Below, piece by piece: positions 45,147 to 56,162 of a DNA stretch of 64,000 nt; position 1 is the stretch's first letter; every line of letters begins with the position of its first letter. The notes beneath the pieces are model-generated. The model was not told the origin of the DNA and searched no databases. It saw only the letters and a list, made by a program, of their open reading frames with translations. The DNA comes from Affinundibacterium fentianense. Its GTDB lineage: Bacteria; Pseudomonadota; Gammaproteobacteria; Burkholderiales; Burkholderiaceae_D. Location of the stretch: assembly GCF_018139545.1 (NCBI RefSeq), contig NZ_JAGSPJ010000003.1:434001-498000 (forward strand), in the 5' to 3' direction. The translations under genes were made by a program, and so were the position numbers.

Positions 45147-45905
45147 TTACATTTGCTTGAATAAATGCACGAAACTGCGGCTCACTTCTAGTTTTTCAGT
45201 CAAGCCTTTGATTTGAACCAAATGACGACCGCGCATATCACGAACCACACCCGAAATCGCTTTTGAATTGACTAAAGTAGAACGATGAATCTGCCAAAAA
45301 AGATGAGGATCCAGTTCTTCAGCTAGGTCGCGAACTGGTTTCCGAATTAAGGCTTCGTACGTTGCGGTTTGCACCCGAGTATATTTCTCGTCAGATTGAA
45401 AAAACAGGATATCCTCTACAGGAATAAGTCTTAACTCTTGTCCAATAGAGGCTTGTATCCATTGGAGGTAATCTGGTTTGGCCGCGATCCCGAGTTGCTT
45501 CGCTAGTTGCGCAAGCATATTACTCATATCGTTTGGCTCATGACTGGTGGTTAATCTTGCTTTCAACCTTTCAACAGTCTTACTTAATCGCTCTGTGTCT
45601 GCGGGCTTTAAAACGTAGTCAATGGCTCCTTGATCAAATGCCTCGACTGCATATTGATCGTAGGCCGTAATGAAGACAATATGCGCTTTGGTTCCGATTT
45701 CACGTGCTGCCTCTAAGCCGGTTTTTGCGGGCATACGAATGTCTAAGAAGGCAAGGTCAGGTTGGTATTGCTCAACCAGTTTTACAGCTTCGTCACCATT
45801 CTTTGCTTCTCCAAGAATTTGTAAATCTGGCCAAACTTGTTCCAGCCGTGAACGTAATTGGTCGCGCATTAGTCTTTCATCGTCGGCGATAATCGCAGTA
45901 GGCAT
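45147..45905 (-). CDS. LytTR-family response regulator
   Basis: 252 residues. Receiver domain with IADDERLMRDQL, phosphoacceptor Asp55 in LAFLDIRMPA, Thr in FITAYDQYAVEAF and Lys in VLKPAD. The C-terminal LytTR DNA-binding domain has IPVEDILFFQSDEKYTRVQT and FWQIHRSTLVN. It has a GAGGAAG ribosome site and lies 36 nt downstream of the LytS-type kinase. Targets are unknown; LytTR proteins bind direct repeats. Confidence 0.93.
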   Translation of the reverse strand: MPTAIIADDERLMRDQLRSRLEQVWPDLQILGEAKNGDEAVKLVEQYQPDLAFLDIRMPAKTGLEAAREIGTKAHIVFITAYDQYAVEAFDQGAIDYVLKPADTERLSKTVERLKARLTTSHEPNDMSNMLAQLAKQLGIAAKPDYLQWIQASIGQELRLIPVEDILFFQSDEKYTRVQTATYEALIRKPVRDLAEELDPHLFWQIHRSTLVNSKAISGVVRDMRGRHLVQIKGLTEKLEVSRSFVHLFKQM

Positions 45906-45941
45906 ATCTTCCTCAATCGTATTGGTTGTTGACTAGCTAGA

Positions 45942-47258
45942 TTATTTTGCTAGTTCATATGGAATTTCAATGGTAACGCAGACGCCGCTGGGTTGGTTAG
46001 CCGAAATAATAATTTGTGCCTTATCTTTGTAAATTAATTTAAGGCGCTCTCGGATATTTTGCAGTCCTAGGCCAGTGCCATTACTTGGTACCGCACCAAA
46101 TCCTAATCCGTCATCTTTTACTGTCACTCTCAGCTTTTCTTCGATTAATTCAGCTCGGAATTGCAACGTACCACCTTCAGCCTTGACTTCTAGCCCGTGC
46201 TTAATCGAGTTCTCAACTAGCGATTGCAGCATCATTGGTGGGAACGACGCGTTGCGCAAATGGTCAGGCATTTCAAGATCAATTGTTAATCGTTCTTCCA
46301 TACGCATTTTTAGCAATTCTAGATATGCCTTTACCATGTCCGCTTCGCGCCCAAGATTTGTTTTTGCGGCGTTCTCGCGCATCTGTGGCAAAACGGCACG
46401 CAAATAGGCAATTAAACTTCTTTGCATTTTTGCGGCCCGAGGAGGATCGGTTTCAATCAAATATTCAACTGAGGCCAGTGTATTAAATAAGAAATGGGGC
46501 TCAACTTGGGCCTGCATCATTTGCATTTGCGCTTCGCTGACTTGACGCAGCAGAGACTCGCGTTCCGCCGTAGCATTAGCTGCTTTCGCTTGTTCTTCCG
46601 CGCGGACTTTCCCCCCTAGCAATGCTTTCATTCCAAACAGCCCAAAAACCAGAAGTAAAACAAAATTTTGGAACCATCGTGAAGACTTCGTTTTCTCCTC
46701 ATCGGTTGCCTCGGCTGCCGCATCGGCTGCTGCACGTTCCATTTCGGCTCGAATTTCCCTTGCTAATTCTTTCGGGAGCTTAATATGAACATCATCTTTG
46801 CCGAAGGTAATTCCAGGAGCTTCTCCATCTTTGGCTTTGTTTTGAGCTGCCGAAGTAGCTGATTCGATTTTCGAACTGAGGTCTTCGGTCGCTTCATCTA
46901 CTATCTTCCATCCTTCGCCAGTGATGTCGACACGTTTGCTATTACCTGATTTCTCAGGGGCTTTAATTCGAATTCCGGTGTTGTCGATTTCGATTTTTTT
47001 ATCGTCTAATGCAACGGCCGTTTCTTGATGACTTCTCTTGAGTTCTTTCTTTGTCTTTTTTGTGACTTTTACTTCATCACTTGAGAAGAAAGTGTTTTGA
47101 ATTATGTCAGCGGAAGCCATTAAGAGGACTGCAAATAGAAAAAATTTCCACCACGATAATTTGCTTACCCATGTCGCAGTTTTATCAAAAGCAATACCCA
47201 ACCACGTCAACATATTTTTGATCGCTAGCTTTAAGGTTTCTTGTGTTTGTGGTGTCAT
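45942..47258 (-). CDS. LytS/YehU-type sensor histidine kinase
   Basis: 438 residues. Two membrane helices (about 37-56 and 197-215) enclose a 140-residue extracytoplasmic domain rich in charged residues, with two similar strands (IDNTGIRIKAPE, GKDDVHIKLPKE). The His_kinase domain has phosphoacceptor His255 in QVEPHFLFNTLASVEYL, and the HATPase part has LVENSIKHG and GTGLGLQNI. Paired with the LytTR regulator just downstream. Confidence 0.92.
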   Translation of the reverse strand: MTPQTQETLKLAIKNMLTWLGIAFDKTATWVSKLSWWKFFLFAVLLMASADIIQNTFFSSDEVKVTKKTKKELKRSHQETAVALDDKKIEIDNTGIRIKAPEKSGNSKRVDITGEGWKIVDEATEDLSSKIESATSAAQNKAKDGEAPGITFGKDDVHIKLPKELAREIRAEMERAAADAAAEATDEEKTKSSRWFQNFVLLLVFGLFGMKALLGGKVRAEEQAKAANATAERESLLRQVSEAQMQMMQAQVEPHFLFNTLASVEYLIETDPPRAAKMQRSLIAYLRAVLPQMRENAAKTNLGREADMVKAYLELLKMRMEERLTIDLEMPDHLRNASFPPMMLQSLVENSIKHGLEVKAEGGTLQFRAELIEEKLRVTVKDDGLGFGAVPSNGTGLGLQNIRERLKLIYKDKAQIIISANQPSGVCVTIEIPYELAK

Positions 47259-47502
47259 AAAAATCGTTTTTGCTCTCTTGGCTGAATAGATTGCTTATAA
47301 ATAATTCAATGTCGCACCTCGGATTGGGTTGCCGGTATGGACGGTGCCAATATACTCGAATGTGCTATGTTCAAATTGGGTTTTGCGACAGTTGGTCAGA
47401 ACTTTGGTATAGAACGAAAAATCGCGCGTATTTGAGGCAAAAAGCGCCACAAAACGCAGAGGTGTCGGTGTGCGAATTGATCGGAGCGAACTAATGTCCT
47501 GA

Positions 47503-47524
47503 TCCAATCTCCAACAAGATTGGA
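47503..47524 (-). terminator. Hairpin after the GGDEF/EAL gene
   Basis: TCCAATCT-N6-AGATTGGA, perfect 8-bp stem 17 nt past the stop at 47541. It lacks a U-tract, so it is either a weak terminator or a 3'-end stabiliser. Confidence 0.4.
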
Positions 47525-47540
47525 AATGACTTATGAACGT

Positions 47541-49772
47541 CTAATGGCTACTTAGCCAATTGCGTAAATCAAGCTTCGTTAATGGCTTTGCATAGAGATA
47601 GCCTTGGGCAAAGTGGCATCCGTAGGACATTAAGGTTTCAGCTTGTTGTTGTGTTTCTACGCCTTCTGCGATCACTTTGATATTAAGGCTTTGACTTAAT
47701 TGGACGATCATTTTGGCGATGCTTCCTTCGCTCGACTTGTCACCAATTTCATTAACAAAAGCACGATCAATTTTTAATTTGTCTACATTTAATTTCTGTA
47801 AATGACTGAGAGAGGAGAATCCAGTTCCGAAGTCATCGATTGAAACTTGGGCGCCGAGATGTTGAATGTGCTGCAAGGTTTGAATTAATAATTCTGGATC
47901 GGTCATCGCCATTGACTCGGTGATTTCCAGTTCGACACAATTTGCTGGGGCTTTCGTGTCTTGTAACGCTCTTTCGAGGCTTTGTAAGAACAGGGGATGT
48001 GAGAATTGCGCCTGAGAGACATTGACTGCCATTTTAAAGTCAGAAAAGCCTAACTTATGCAGTTCCAATAATTCAAAGCATGCGCTTCGCAAAACCCACT
48101 CACCGATATCGACAATTAATCCAGAATACTCGGCAATTGGGATAAATTGATCGGGAGGTACAAATTGACCATCCTCTGTTTTCCAACGCAATAGAGCCTC
48201 AGCGCCAATCGCATTTCCCGTTCGCATATCAATTTGTGGTTGGTAAACCACGAACAGCCGTTCATTTTCAAATGCGGCCCTCAACGCGTGCATCATTCTG
48301 ACCCGTTCGCGTATTTCCACTCCCATGTCGACCGTAAAATAACTGAATGAGGATCGTTGGTGCGATTTGGCTCGCTTTAAAGCAATGTTGGTATCTTTTA
48401 GTGCATCAGAGCTTCCACCGTCATAATTCGCCAAGCGCACTAATCCTATCGTGGAGGAAAGTTGTACTTCTTGTTGGTCAACATTGAAAGGTAAATGGAA
48501 TACACTCGAAATTTTTTCAGGTGAGACTAAATTCTCATCTCCTAATAATGCGAATGTATCTCCTCCTACCCTCGCTAAGTGGCACGCTGTTCCAAAATGA
48601 TCAAGTAAGCGTTTTGCAACCGAGCATAGTAGCAAATCACCAAATTGATGACCAAGTGCGTCATTCGTTTCTGCAAAATGATCAATATCGATCAATGAGA
48701 GTACGCTTTTCTCTTTCGCATTAGAACCCAACGTTTCATTGAGTGTTTGTAAAAGTTTTAGGCGATTTGCAAGGCCAGTTAGCGGGTCGAAGTAGGCAAA
48801 CTTGTGGAGCCTCGATGTAAGCATCACATTATTGAGTCCTACAGCGACATTGCTACAAAAAACCTCCAATAGTCTTTTATCTAGTTCGCTGATACTTGCT
48901 TCGATGTATACGCAAATCGTTCTTTGTCCTACATTGTCGAAAAACAAAACTGTGCTATTCGTTGAATAATAGTTTTTCTTGCTATCTAGACATTTTCCTA
49001 AGGTATCGAGAAGTTCATTCGATTCAATTTTTTTTAGTTCTTGTTCTAATAGCTGTGAAAAATGTGAGCTGCTCGCAATTATTGTTAGATTGACGATGTC
49101 TATTGGCTCACTATCTTCCTTTGAGCACGCAACGAATCCTTCAATTTTCCGACTTAACAAGAAGTTGATTTGCTGTAGTACGCCAGATGCAAAATTTTGC
49201 AACCCTTTTTGCGACATCAGTTCTGTGCTTGCATTAACGATAAGCTCAAGGCCTCGTTGGTTTGCAGAAATTGAGCAAATTTGTTCATAGGAACGAATAG
49301 CTGAAGTAACCGTTGTATATAGTTTGGTTCGAGTTAATTCAGATTTGGTTTTGTAATCATTGATGTCATAGTCACGAATTGCGTCAATTTCTGGGGCGTA
49401 ACCCGGTTGACCGGTACGCAGAATAATACGCACGTCATGCATCCCCAGAGTTTTGCGCACGTAATTAACGAGAGTGAGCCCTGCATCTTCTTGTTCCATT
49501 ACGACATCAAGCAAGATCACGGCTATGTTACTTTCTTTCGCCAAGATTTCGCGGGCTTCGCTAGCGGAGTAAGCATGCAAGAAACTCAGAGAACGATTTT
49601 GAATTTCGAGATTGCCAAGTGCAAACATTGTTGCTGAGTGGACATCTGGATCATCATCAATGATCATAATTCGCCAACTTGGTTGAGGCAAATTTGATTG
49701 CTCTAAGTGTTCTCCACTCAATTCGTCCATGAAGACTAGCGCGTCGTCATTGGCATGATTCATTTCGCTCAT
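47541..49772 (-). CDS. REC-DUF3369-GGDEF-EAL cyclic-di-GMP protein
   Basis: 743 residues. Receiver domain (33-150) with phosphoacceptor Asp89 in VILLDVVME, DUF3369 (about 150-320), a GGDEF domain whose active-site motif reads GGDTF (about 402-406), and an EAL domain (about 490-735) with intact EALLRW, NVSQAQFSHP and DDFGTGFSSL. The degenerate GGDEF suggests a loss of cyclase activity, leaving a phosphodiesterase whose GGDEF part may sense GTP (inference from family). No kinase lies adjacent; the LytS kinase downstream is not obviously its partner. Confidence 0.93.
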   Translation of the reverse strand: MSEMNHANDDALVFMDELSGEHLEQSNLPQPSWRIMIIDDDPDVHSATMFALGNLEIQNRSLSFLHAYSASEAREILAKESNIAVILLDVVMEQEDAGLTLVNYVRKTLGMHDVRIILRTGQPGYAPEIDAIRDYDINDYKTKSELTRTKLYTTVTSAIRSYEQICSISANQRGLELIVNASTELMSQKGLQNFASGVLQQINFLLSRKIEGFVACSKEDSEPIDIVNLTIIASSSHFSQLLEQELKKIESNELLDTLGKCLDSKKNYYSTNSTVLFFDNVGQRTICVYIEASISELDKRLLEVFCSNVAVGLNNVMLTSRLHKFAYFDPLTGLANRLKLLQTLNETLGSNAKEKSVLSLIDIDHFAETNDALGHQFGDLLLCSVAKRLLDHFGTACHLARVGGDTFALLGDENLVSPEKISSVFHLPFNVDQQEVQLSSTIGLVRLANYDGGSSDALKDTNIALKRAKSHQRSSFSYFTVDMGVEIRERVRMMHALRAAFENERLFVVYQPQIDMRTGNAIGAEALLRWKTEDGQFVPPDQFIPIAEYSGLIVDIGEWVLRSACFELLELHKLGFSDFKMAVNVSQAQFSHPLFLQSLERALQDTKAPANCVELEITESMAMTDPELLIQTLQHIQHLGAQVSIDDFGTGFSSLSHLQKLNVDKLKIDRAFVNEIGDKSSEGSIAKMIVQLSQSLNIKVIAEGVETQQQAETLMSYGCHFAQGYLYAKPLTKLDLRNWLSSH

Positions 49773-50015
49773 CTGATTTAAAGCTCCGTGGAGGTGCGAT
49801 ACTGTTCTAGTTATATTGGTAACTCAACAGCATGCGCCGATGAATGTTGCTCCAGTATAAAACAACTAGGTCAAAATGCACTGTTGGTTTGATGCAAATT
49901 TTCAGATTAAATTTCATTTTGATGCTTCTACTAGCAATACCAGCTTTTGTTTTCTGAAGAATCAAAGCAAGGCTGATAAAATGGGGGACATTTTTACACT
50001 TTATAGCGAAGCGAT

Positions 50016-51110
50016 ATGTCTGGAAATACTTTTGGCACATTATTTACGGTAACAACGTTTGGAGAGTCTCACGGGCCGGCAATCGGGTGTGTGATTGATG
50101 GTTGTCCACCAGGATTGGCGTTATCTGAACAGGATATTCAACCTGAGTTGGATCGGCGTAAACCAGGTACTTCGCGACACGTCACGCAAAGGCAAGAAGC
50201 CGATAAAGTAGAAATATTGTCTGGTGTATATCAGGGGAAAACGACTGGAACTCCGATTACTTTGTTGATTCGCAATGAAGACCAGCGTAGTAAGGATTAC
50301 GGAAATATTGTCGATACTTTTCGCCCGGGGCATGCCGATTTTACATATTGGAATAAATATGGGGTGAGAGATCCTCGCGGCGGTGGGCGTTCTTCAGCAA
50401 GGCTTACTGCGCCCGTTGTCGGTGCTGCGGCGATTGCAAAAAAGTGGCTTAAGGAGAAATTTGGCACGAGTTTCCAAGGAGGTATGACGCAATTGGGGGA
50501 AATTGCAATCCCATTTCAATCTTGGGAGCACACGCCAAATAACCCTTTTTTTGCGCCTACAGGTGATGGCGCGATTATCGCAGAGCTTGAAACTTATATG
50601 GATGCATTGCGCAAAGATGGTGACTCCATCGGTGCACGGATTGATGTGGTTGCGAATAATGTGCCGATTGGATTGGGTGAGCCTATTTACGACAAACTGG
50701 ATGCGGATATTGCCTATGCAATGATGGGTATCAATGCTGTCAAAGGCGTTGAGATAGGCGCAGGATTTGCATGTGTCGCACAACGCGGGTCGGAGCATGG
50801 TGACGAAATCACTGAGTCGGGGTTTTTATCAAATAATTCGGGCGGTATATTAGGCGGGATTTCAACCGGACAAGAAATTCGAGTTTCAATTGCGATTAAA
50901 CCGACTTCGTCAATTCGAACTCCAAAACGTTCAATAGATAGGTCGGGGAATCCAGTGATGGTTGAGACTTTCGGACGCCACGATCCTTGCGTTGGTATCC
51001 GTGCGACGCCCATCGCGGAAGCCATGCTTGCATTGGTTTTAATGGATCACGTTTTGCGAGATCGTGCTCAATGTGCTGATGTTGTTCGAAAGGGATCTGG
51101 CTTGACGTAA
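50016..51110 (+). CDS. aroC: Chorismate synthase
   Basis: 364 residues. Signatures [22 protein letters not shown] at the start, [14 protein letters not shown](V)RD and GRSSARLTA in the middle, and [10 protein letters not shown] near the end. It makes chorismate from EPSP with reduced FMN, the last shikimate-pathway step. Stands alone, with 243 bp upstream to the divergent GGDEF/EAL gene. Confidence 0.97.
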   Translation: MSGNTFGTLFTVTTFGESHGPAIGCVIDGCPPGLALSEQDIQPELDRRKPGTSRHVTQRQEADKVEILSGVYQGKTTGTPITLLIRNEDQRSKDYGNIVDTFRPGHADFTYWNKYGVRDPRGGGRSSARLTAPVVGAAAIAKKWLKEKFGTSFQGGMTQLGEIAIPFQSWEHTPNNPFFAPTGDGAIIAELETYMDALRKDGDSIGARIDVVANNVPIGLGEPIYDKLDADIAYAMMGINAVKGVEIGAGFACVAQRGSEHGDEITESGFLSNNSGGILGGISTGQEIRVSIAIKPTSSIRTPKRSIDRSGNPVMVETFGRHDPCVGIRATPIAEAMLALVLMDHVLRDRAQCADVVRKGSGLT

Positions 51111-51344
51111 GGTTTCTTAGAAAATTTGGCTAATTGCGTAAGAAAATTCTCAAAATAAAAGTTGGTCAAATGTCTGAATATTGAGAATATTTGGATTTAA
51201 ATTTTGTGCACTTGGAAAAATAGGAATTTTATTTTGTGAAATTGGTCTCGAAAATACGAGGTTCGTTGGTTTTGCAGCGCACAATTGTGGCATAATCGAA
51301 AGCTGATTTTAGCTTTATGATTTCTTTATTTTCAGGCACCAACT

Positions 51345-52748
51345 ATGGCCAAGACGCTTTACGACAAACTTTGGGAATCTCACGTTGTACATACAGAAGA
51401 TGACGGAACTTCAATACTTTATATCGATCGTCATCTCCTTCATGAAGTCACCAGCCCGCAAGCATTTGAAGGTCTAAAGCTGGCTGGTCGTCAACCGTGG
51501 CGACACTCGGCAAATCTTGTCGTTGCCGATCACAATGTCCCAACCACAAATCGTCAAGATGGAATTGCTGATCCGATCTCGCGTTTGCAGGTCGAAACTT
51601 TGGATGCAAACGCCAAAGAATATGGATTAACCTACTTCGCGATGAATGATCTGCGCCAAGGAATTGTCCACGTCATTGGGCCTGAGCAAGGTGCGACATT
51701 GCCAGGAATGACCGTGGTGTGCGGCGATTCGCATACGTCGACACATGGTGCATTCGCTTGTTTAGCTCATGGCATTGGTACCTCGGAAGTTGAGCATGTG
51801 CTGGCAACACAGACTTTGCTAGCAAAGAAATCCAAATCTATGCTTATCCGGGTTGATGGTCAGACGCGTTTCGGAGTCACCGCGAAAGACATCGTCTTGG
51901 CAATCATCGGTAAGATTGGCACTGCTGGTGGTACTGGCTATGCGATTGAGTTTGCCGGTTCTGCTATCGAAGCTTTGTCGATGGAAGGGCGCATGACAGT
52001 TTGCAATATGGCGATTGAAGCTGGTGCGCGGGCTGGCATGATTGCTGTTGATCAGACGACGATTGATTACGTAAAAGGGCGGCCATTTAGTCCTGCGGGG
52101 ACTGATTGGGAGAAAGCCGTTACGTACTGGCGGACTTTGCATTCCGACGCTGGAGCGCAATTTGATACCGTGCTTAGTTTGCGTGCAGAAGAAATACAGC
52201 CTCAAGTAACGTGGGGCACTTCACCTGAAATGGTGGTGGCGATCGATGGTCAAACTCCTGATCCAGCCCTAGAACAAAATCCAGTTAAGCGCGATGCGAT
52301 AGTAAAAGCGTTAGCTTATATGAGTTTACAGCCGAATACGCGAATTGACCAAATTCAGATTGATAAAGTATTTATTGGCTCATGTACGAATTCTCGAATT
52401 GAAGATTTGCGCGCTGCTGCCAATGTTGTTGCAGGTAAATCTCGTGCAGCGAATGTGAAATTAGCGATGGTTGTTCCCGGCTCTGGTTTAGTGAAAAAGC
52501 AGGCGGAGGAAGAAGGTCTGGATAAAATATTTGTGGCTGCAGGATTTGAGTGGCGCGAACCAGGCTGCTCTATGTGTTTAGCGATGAATGCCGATCGCTT
52601 AGAGCCAGGGGAGCGTTGTGCTTCGACTTCGAACCGAAATTTTGAAGGGCGTCAAGGGCAAGGTGGGCGGACTCATCTCGTTTCACCGGAAATGGCAGCA
52701 GCAGCAGGGATCGCTGGGCATTTTGTAGATGTGCGCAGTTTTGCGTAA
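51345..52748 (+). CDS. leuC: 3-isopropylmalate dehydratase large subunit
   Basis: 467 residues. Aconitase-type 4Fe-4S ligands: Cys in IGSCTNSR and the pair in [11 protein letters not shown]. It forms LeuCD, which isomerises 2- to 3-isopropylmalate in leucine synthesis. First gene of leuC-entericidin-leuD-leuB-asd. The 234-bp upstream region contains no visible leader peptide rich in leucine codons. Confidence 0.97.
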   Translation: MAKTLYDKLWESHVVHTEDDGTSILYIDRHLLHEVTSPQAFEGLKLAGRQPWRHSANLVVADHNVPTTNRQDGIADPISRLQVETLDANAKEYGLTYFAMNDLRQGIVHVIGPEQGATLPGMTVVCGDSHTSTHGAFACLAHGIGTSEVEHVLATQTLLAKKSKSMLIRVDGQTRFGVTAKDIVLAIIGKIGTAGGTGYAIEFAGSAIEALSMEGRMTVCNMAIEAGARAGMIAVDQTTIDYVKGRPFSPAGTDWEKAVTYWRTLHSDAGAQFDTVLSLRAEEIQPQVTWGTSPEMVVAIDGQTPDPALEQNPVKRDAIVKALAYMSLQPNTRIDQIQIDKVFIGSCTNSRIEDLRAAANVVAGKSRAANVKLAMVVPGSGLVKKQAEEEGLDKIFVAAGFEWREPGCSMCLAMNADRLEPGERCASTSNRNFEGRQGQGGRTHLVSPEMAAAAGIAGHFVDVRSFA

Positions 52749-52785
52749 TCAGATAGAGATAGCAAATAGAGATAGGGGAAATATC

Positions 52786-52917
52786 ATGAAAAAAATGGCG
52801 ACTTTTTTTACTATGTCTTTGGTTTTGTTGAGTTTGACCGCCTGCAATACCATTCAAGGAATTGGCAAAGACGTCAAAAAAGCAGGTGAAGTGGTGGAAA
52901 GTGCTGGGAAAAAATAG
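52786..52917 (+). CDS. Entericidin A/B-family small lipoprotein
   Basis: 43 residues from the ATG at 52786, after GGGGAAA. A signal peptide with lipobox SLTAC is followed by [21 protein letters not shown], the family hallmark. Entericidins are small membrane-lytic lipoproteins first described in E. coli. It lies between leuC and leuD with only 2 nt before leuD, an arrangement seen in Burkholderiales. Confidence 0.9.
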   Translation: MKKMATFFTMSLVLLSLTACNTIQGIGKDVKKAGEVVESAGKK

Positions 52918-52919
52918 TC

Positions 52920-53567
52920 ATGAATAAATTTACTTTGCTCGACGGAGTAGTGGCTCCTTTGGATCGTGCCAATGTGGATACCGATGCCATTATTCCAAAG
53001 CAATTTTTAAAATCGATTAAGCGTACAGGCTTTGGGCCGAACTTATTTGACGAGTGGCGTTATCTCGATCATGGCGAACCTGGCATGGACAACAGTGTTC
53101 GTCCTTTGAATCCTGAGTTCGTCTTGAATCAAGCTCGCTATCAAGGTGCTTCAATATTATTGACGCGCAAAAATTTTGGATGTGGTTCGTCGCGCGAACA
53201 TGCGCCATGGGCGCTCGAACAATATGGTTTTCGAGTGGTCATTGCTCCAAGCTTTGCTGATATCTTCTTCAATAATTGCTTTAAAAATGGTTTATTGCCC
53301 ATTGTATTAAATGAAGAGATTATTGATCGCCTGTTTAACTTAGTGCGAGATCAAGACGGCTTTGCATTGACAGTTGATTTGGAGTCGCAACAAGTGCGAG
53401 TTCAATCGACGGGCGAAACCTTTGGTTTTGAGGTTGATGCTTTTCGTAAATATTGTTTGTTAAACGGTCTTGATGATATTGGTTTGACTTTGGTTCATGC
53501 TGAAAAAATCAAGAATTTTGAAGCAGCACACATCGCAGCACAACCTTGGTTGGCAAAAGTCATTTAA
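52920..53567 (+). CDS. leuD: 3-isopropylmalate dehydratase small subunit
   Basis: 215 residues. Swivel-domain signatures [19 protein letters not shown] and [15 protein letters not shown]. Complex partner of LeuC. Two nt after the entericidin gene. Confidence 0.97.
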   Translation: MNKFTLLDGVVAPLDRANVDTDAIIPKQFLKSIKRTGFGPNLFDEWRYLDHGEPGMDNSVRPLNPEFVLNQARYQGASILLTRKNFGCGSSREHAPWALEQYGFRVVIAPSFADIFFNNCFKNGLLPIVLNEEIIDRLFNLVRDQDGFALTVDLESQQVRVQSTGETFGFEVDAFRKYCLLNGLDDIGLTLVHAEKIKNFEAAHIAAQPWLAKVI

Positions 53568-53633
53568 GTTTGAATGATATGTTCTGTGCTGCCTCGGCTA
53601 TACCTCATAAATTTTTACTAAATTGATACAAGC

Positions 53634-54704
53634 ATGAAAATTGCAATATTACCGGGCGATGGCATCGGCCCTGAAATCGTTGAGCAAGCGGTTAAAGTGT
53701 TACGAGTTTTGGATGAACCCTTTGAGATGGAATTTGCGCCGGTTGGCGGCGCTGGCTATGAAGCGGCGGGTCATCCCTTGCCAGAGGCAACGTTGAAGTT
53801 GGCTCAGGAGGCGGATGCAGTATTGTTTGGTGCAGTCGGCGATTGGAAATACGATAGTCTTGATCGACCATTGCGGCCTGAGCAAGCTATTTTAGGCTTG
53901 CGTAAGAATTTGAATTTATTTGCTAATTTACGGCCTGCGATTTTGTATCCTGAGCTGGCTGGCGCATCAACGCTAAAACCGGAAGTCGTCTCAGGTTTAG
54001 ATATCTTGATTATTCGCGAGTTGACTGGCGATATTTACTTCGGTCAACCACGCGGTGTACGCGAGTGTCCAGACGGTCCTTTCAAAGGTCAGCGTGAAGG
54101 TTTTGATACCATGCGCTATGCCGAAGGGGAGATACGTCGTATTGCACATGTGGCGTTTCAAGCAGCGCAAAAACGAGACAAGCGTTTGACTAGCGTGGAT
54201 AAGGCGAATGTCCTAGAAACATTCCAGTTTTGGAAGGACATTATGATTGATGTCCACAAAGAATATCCCGATGTCGCTTTGGATCATATGTACGTTGATA
54301 ATGCAGCGATGCAATTGGTTCGTGCGCCGAAGAAGTTTGACGTGATGGTGACTGGCAATATGTTCGGTGATATTTTGTCTGATGCGGCGGCGATGCTCAC
54401 CGGTTCGATTGGTATGCTACCTTCTGCCTCATTGGATGCGAATAACAAAGGCCTATACGAACCTTCGCACGGCTCAGCTCCTGACATCGCAGGCAAAGGA
54501 ATTGCTAATCCATTAGCAACGATTTTATCTGCGGCGATGATGTTGCGTTATTCATTAGGTAAAGCCGATCAGGCAGATCGAATTGAAAATGCGGTCAAAA
54601 AAGTATTAACCCAAGGTTTGCGTACTCCTGATATCTTTGAAAGCGGCTGTACAAAAATTGGAACCGCTGAGATGGGTGATGCCGTTGTAAAGGCTTTACT
54701 GTAG
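53634..54704 (+). CDS. leuB: 3-isopropylmalate dehydrogenase
   Basis: 356 residues. Start [23 protein letters not shown], substrate loop [14 protein letters not shown], metal site [17 protein letters not shown] and NAD loop [18 protein letters not shown]. It oxidises and decarboxylates 3-isopropylmalate to 2-oxoisocaproate, the last dedicated step before transamination to leucine. Confidence 0.97.
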   Translation: MKIAILPGDGIGPEIVEQAVKVLRVLDEPFEMEFAPVGGAGYEAAGHPLPEATLKLAQEADAVLFGAVGDWKYDSLDRPLRPEQAILGLRKNLNLFANLRPAILYPELAGASTLKPEVVSGLDILIIRELTGDIYFGQPRGVRECPDGPFKGQREGFDTMRYAEGEIRRIAHVAFQAAQKRDKRLTSVDKANVLETFQFWKDIMIDVHKEYPDVALDHMYVDNAAMQLVRAPKKFDVMVTGNMFGDILSDAAAMLTGSIGMLPSASLDANNKGLYEPSHGSAPDIAGKGIANPLATILSAAMMLRYSLGKADQADRIENAVKKVLTQGLRTPDIFESGCTKIGTAEMGDAVVKALL

Positions 54705-54755
54705 TGTTGGAATGATTTTTTTGTTGGCAGGTTGTCCTGCGATTTTTAGGGAAAG

Positions 54756-55886
54756 ATGATGAAACTAGTTGGCTTGGTCGGTTGGCGTGGAATGGTTGGC
54801 TCAGTCCTCATGCAGCGTATGCAAGAAGAAGGGGATTTTGCTCATATTGAACCCGTGTTTTTTTCAACATCAAACACCGGTGGCGCAGCGCCAGCGATGG
54901 CGAAGAATGAAAAAACATTGAAAGACGCAAATGATATTGAAGCATTGAAAAAATGCGACATTATTATTACCTGCCAAGGTGGTGATTACACTTCTGACGT
55001 TTTCCCTAAGTTGCGTGCTGCTGGGTGGAATGGTTTTTGGATCGATGCGGCATCTACTTTACGTATGGAAAATGACGCCATTATCGTTCTAGATCCAGTT
55101 AACCTTGATGTGATTAAGAGCGCCCTGAATCGTGGCGTCAAAAATTATGTCGGCGGTAATTGTACAGTTTCTTGTATGTTGATGGGCTTAGGCGGCTTGT
55201 TCCAGCATGGACTTGTGGAGTGGATGTCATCCATGACTTATCAAGCGGCTTCTGGAGGTGGTGCACAGCATATGCGCGAATTGTTGACGCAATTTGGCTC
55301 GATTAATGCCGAAGTAAAAGCCTTGCTGGATGATCCAGCTGCAGCAATATTGGAAATTGATCGTAAGGTATTGGCGAAGCAGCACAATTTTAGCGCTGAT
55401 GAAACCAAACAATTTGGTGTGCCTTTAGCCGGAAACTTAATCCCTTGGATCGATAAAGACTTGCATAACGGTGTTTCTAAAGAAGAATGGAAAGCTGGAG
55501 CTGAAACCAATAAAATTTTAGGTTTGGGTGAATCGTTCGGTACAAAGGCGATTCCTGTGGATGGGTTATGTGTCCGAATCGGTGCTATGCGTTGCCATTC
55601 TCAAGCTTTGACAATAAAATTAACGAAAGATGTGCCGCTTGATGAACTTGTTGATATGATTGCGAGCAATAATCAGTGGGCAAAAGTAGTGCCAAATACA
55701 CGTGAGGATTCGATGCGCGACTTGACGCCGGCTGCCGTCACTGGCGGTTTGACAATTCCCGTAGGGCGTTTGCGTAAAATGCAAATGGGGGGAGAGTATT
55801 TGTCGGCATTTACAGTCGGCGATCAATTGCTGTGGGGGGCTGCAGAGCCATTGCGTCGAATGTTACGAATCTTGATCGAGAATTAA
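54756..55886 (+). CDS. asd: Aspartate-semialdehyde dehydrogenase
   Basis: 376 residues. NADP motif [17 protein letters not shown], catalytic Cys in [13 protein letters not shown] and the substrate-binding His in [12 protein letters not shown]. It makes aspartate semialdehyde for Lys/Met/Thr and cell-wall DAP. Two successive ATGs (54756, 54759) after AGGGAAAG. Follows leuB by 51 nt; a strong terminator follows. Confidence 0.97.
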   Translation: MMKLVGLVGWRGMVGSVLMQRMQEEGDFAHIEPVFFSTSNTGGAAPAMAKNEKTLKDANDIEALKKCDIIITCQGGDYTSDVFPKLRAAGWNGFWIDAASTLRMENDAIIVLDPVNLDVIKSALNRGVKNYVGGNCTVSCMLMGLGGLFQHGLVEWMSSMTYQAASGGGAQHMRELLTQFGSINAEVKALLDDPAAAILEIDRKVLAKQHNFSADETKQFGVPLAGNLIPWIDKDLHNGVSKEEWKAGAETNKILGLGESFGTKAIPVDGLCVRIGAMRCHSQALTIKLTKDVPLDELVDMIASNNQWAKVVPNTREDSMRDLTPAAVTGGLTIPVGRLRKMQMGGEYLSAFTVGDQLLWGAAEPLRRMLRILIEN

Positions 55887-55910
55887 ATATTTTATTCGTT
55901 GTCAAAAAAA

Positions 55911-55936
55911 GGAATGTTGAAACATTCCTTTTTTTT
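55911..55936 (+). terminator. Intrinsic terminator after asd
   Basis: GGAATGT-TGAA-ACATTCC (55911-55928) then eight T, with an A-run before. Ends the leu-asd transcript. Confidence 0.93.
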
Positions 55937-56162
55937 ATTCTTTTGTTCTATGATTTGTAGAAATTGTCTAGTGGTAACAACGAATTCCTTTGGAAATAAC
56001 TATTTCGCCTCTTAATGTATTTACCATATCTAGAATTCACGTTAAGCTTGCGTGGCAAGTTGGGTAACGTTATCTTCAGTTAAGATATCTTTCGCTTGAG
56101 CAATTTTGCTGGTTCCAGTCGCAAAATTGGTTTGACTAAATTTCCCAGGAAATGTTCTAAAA

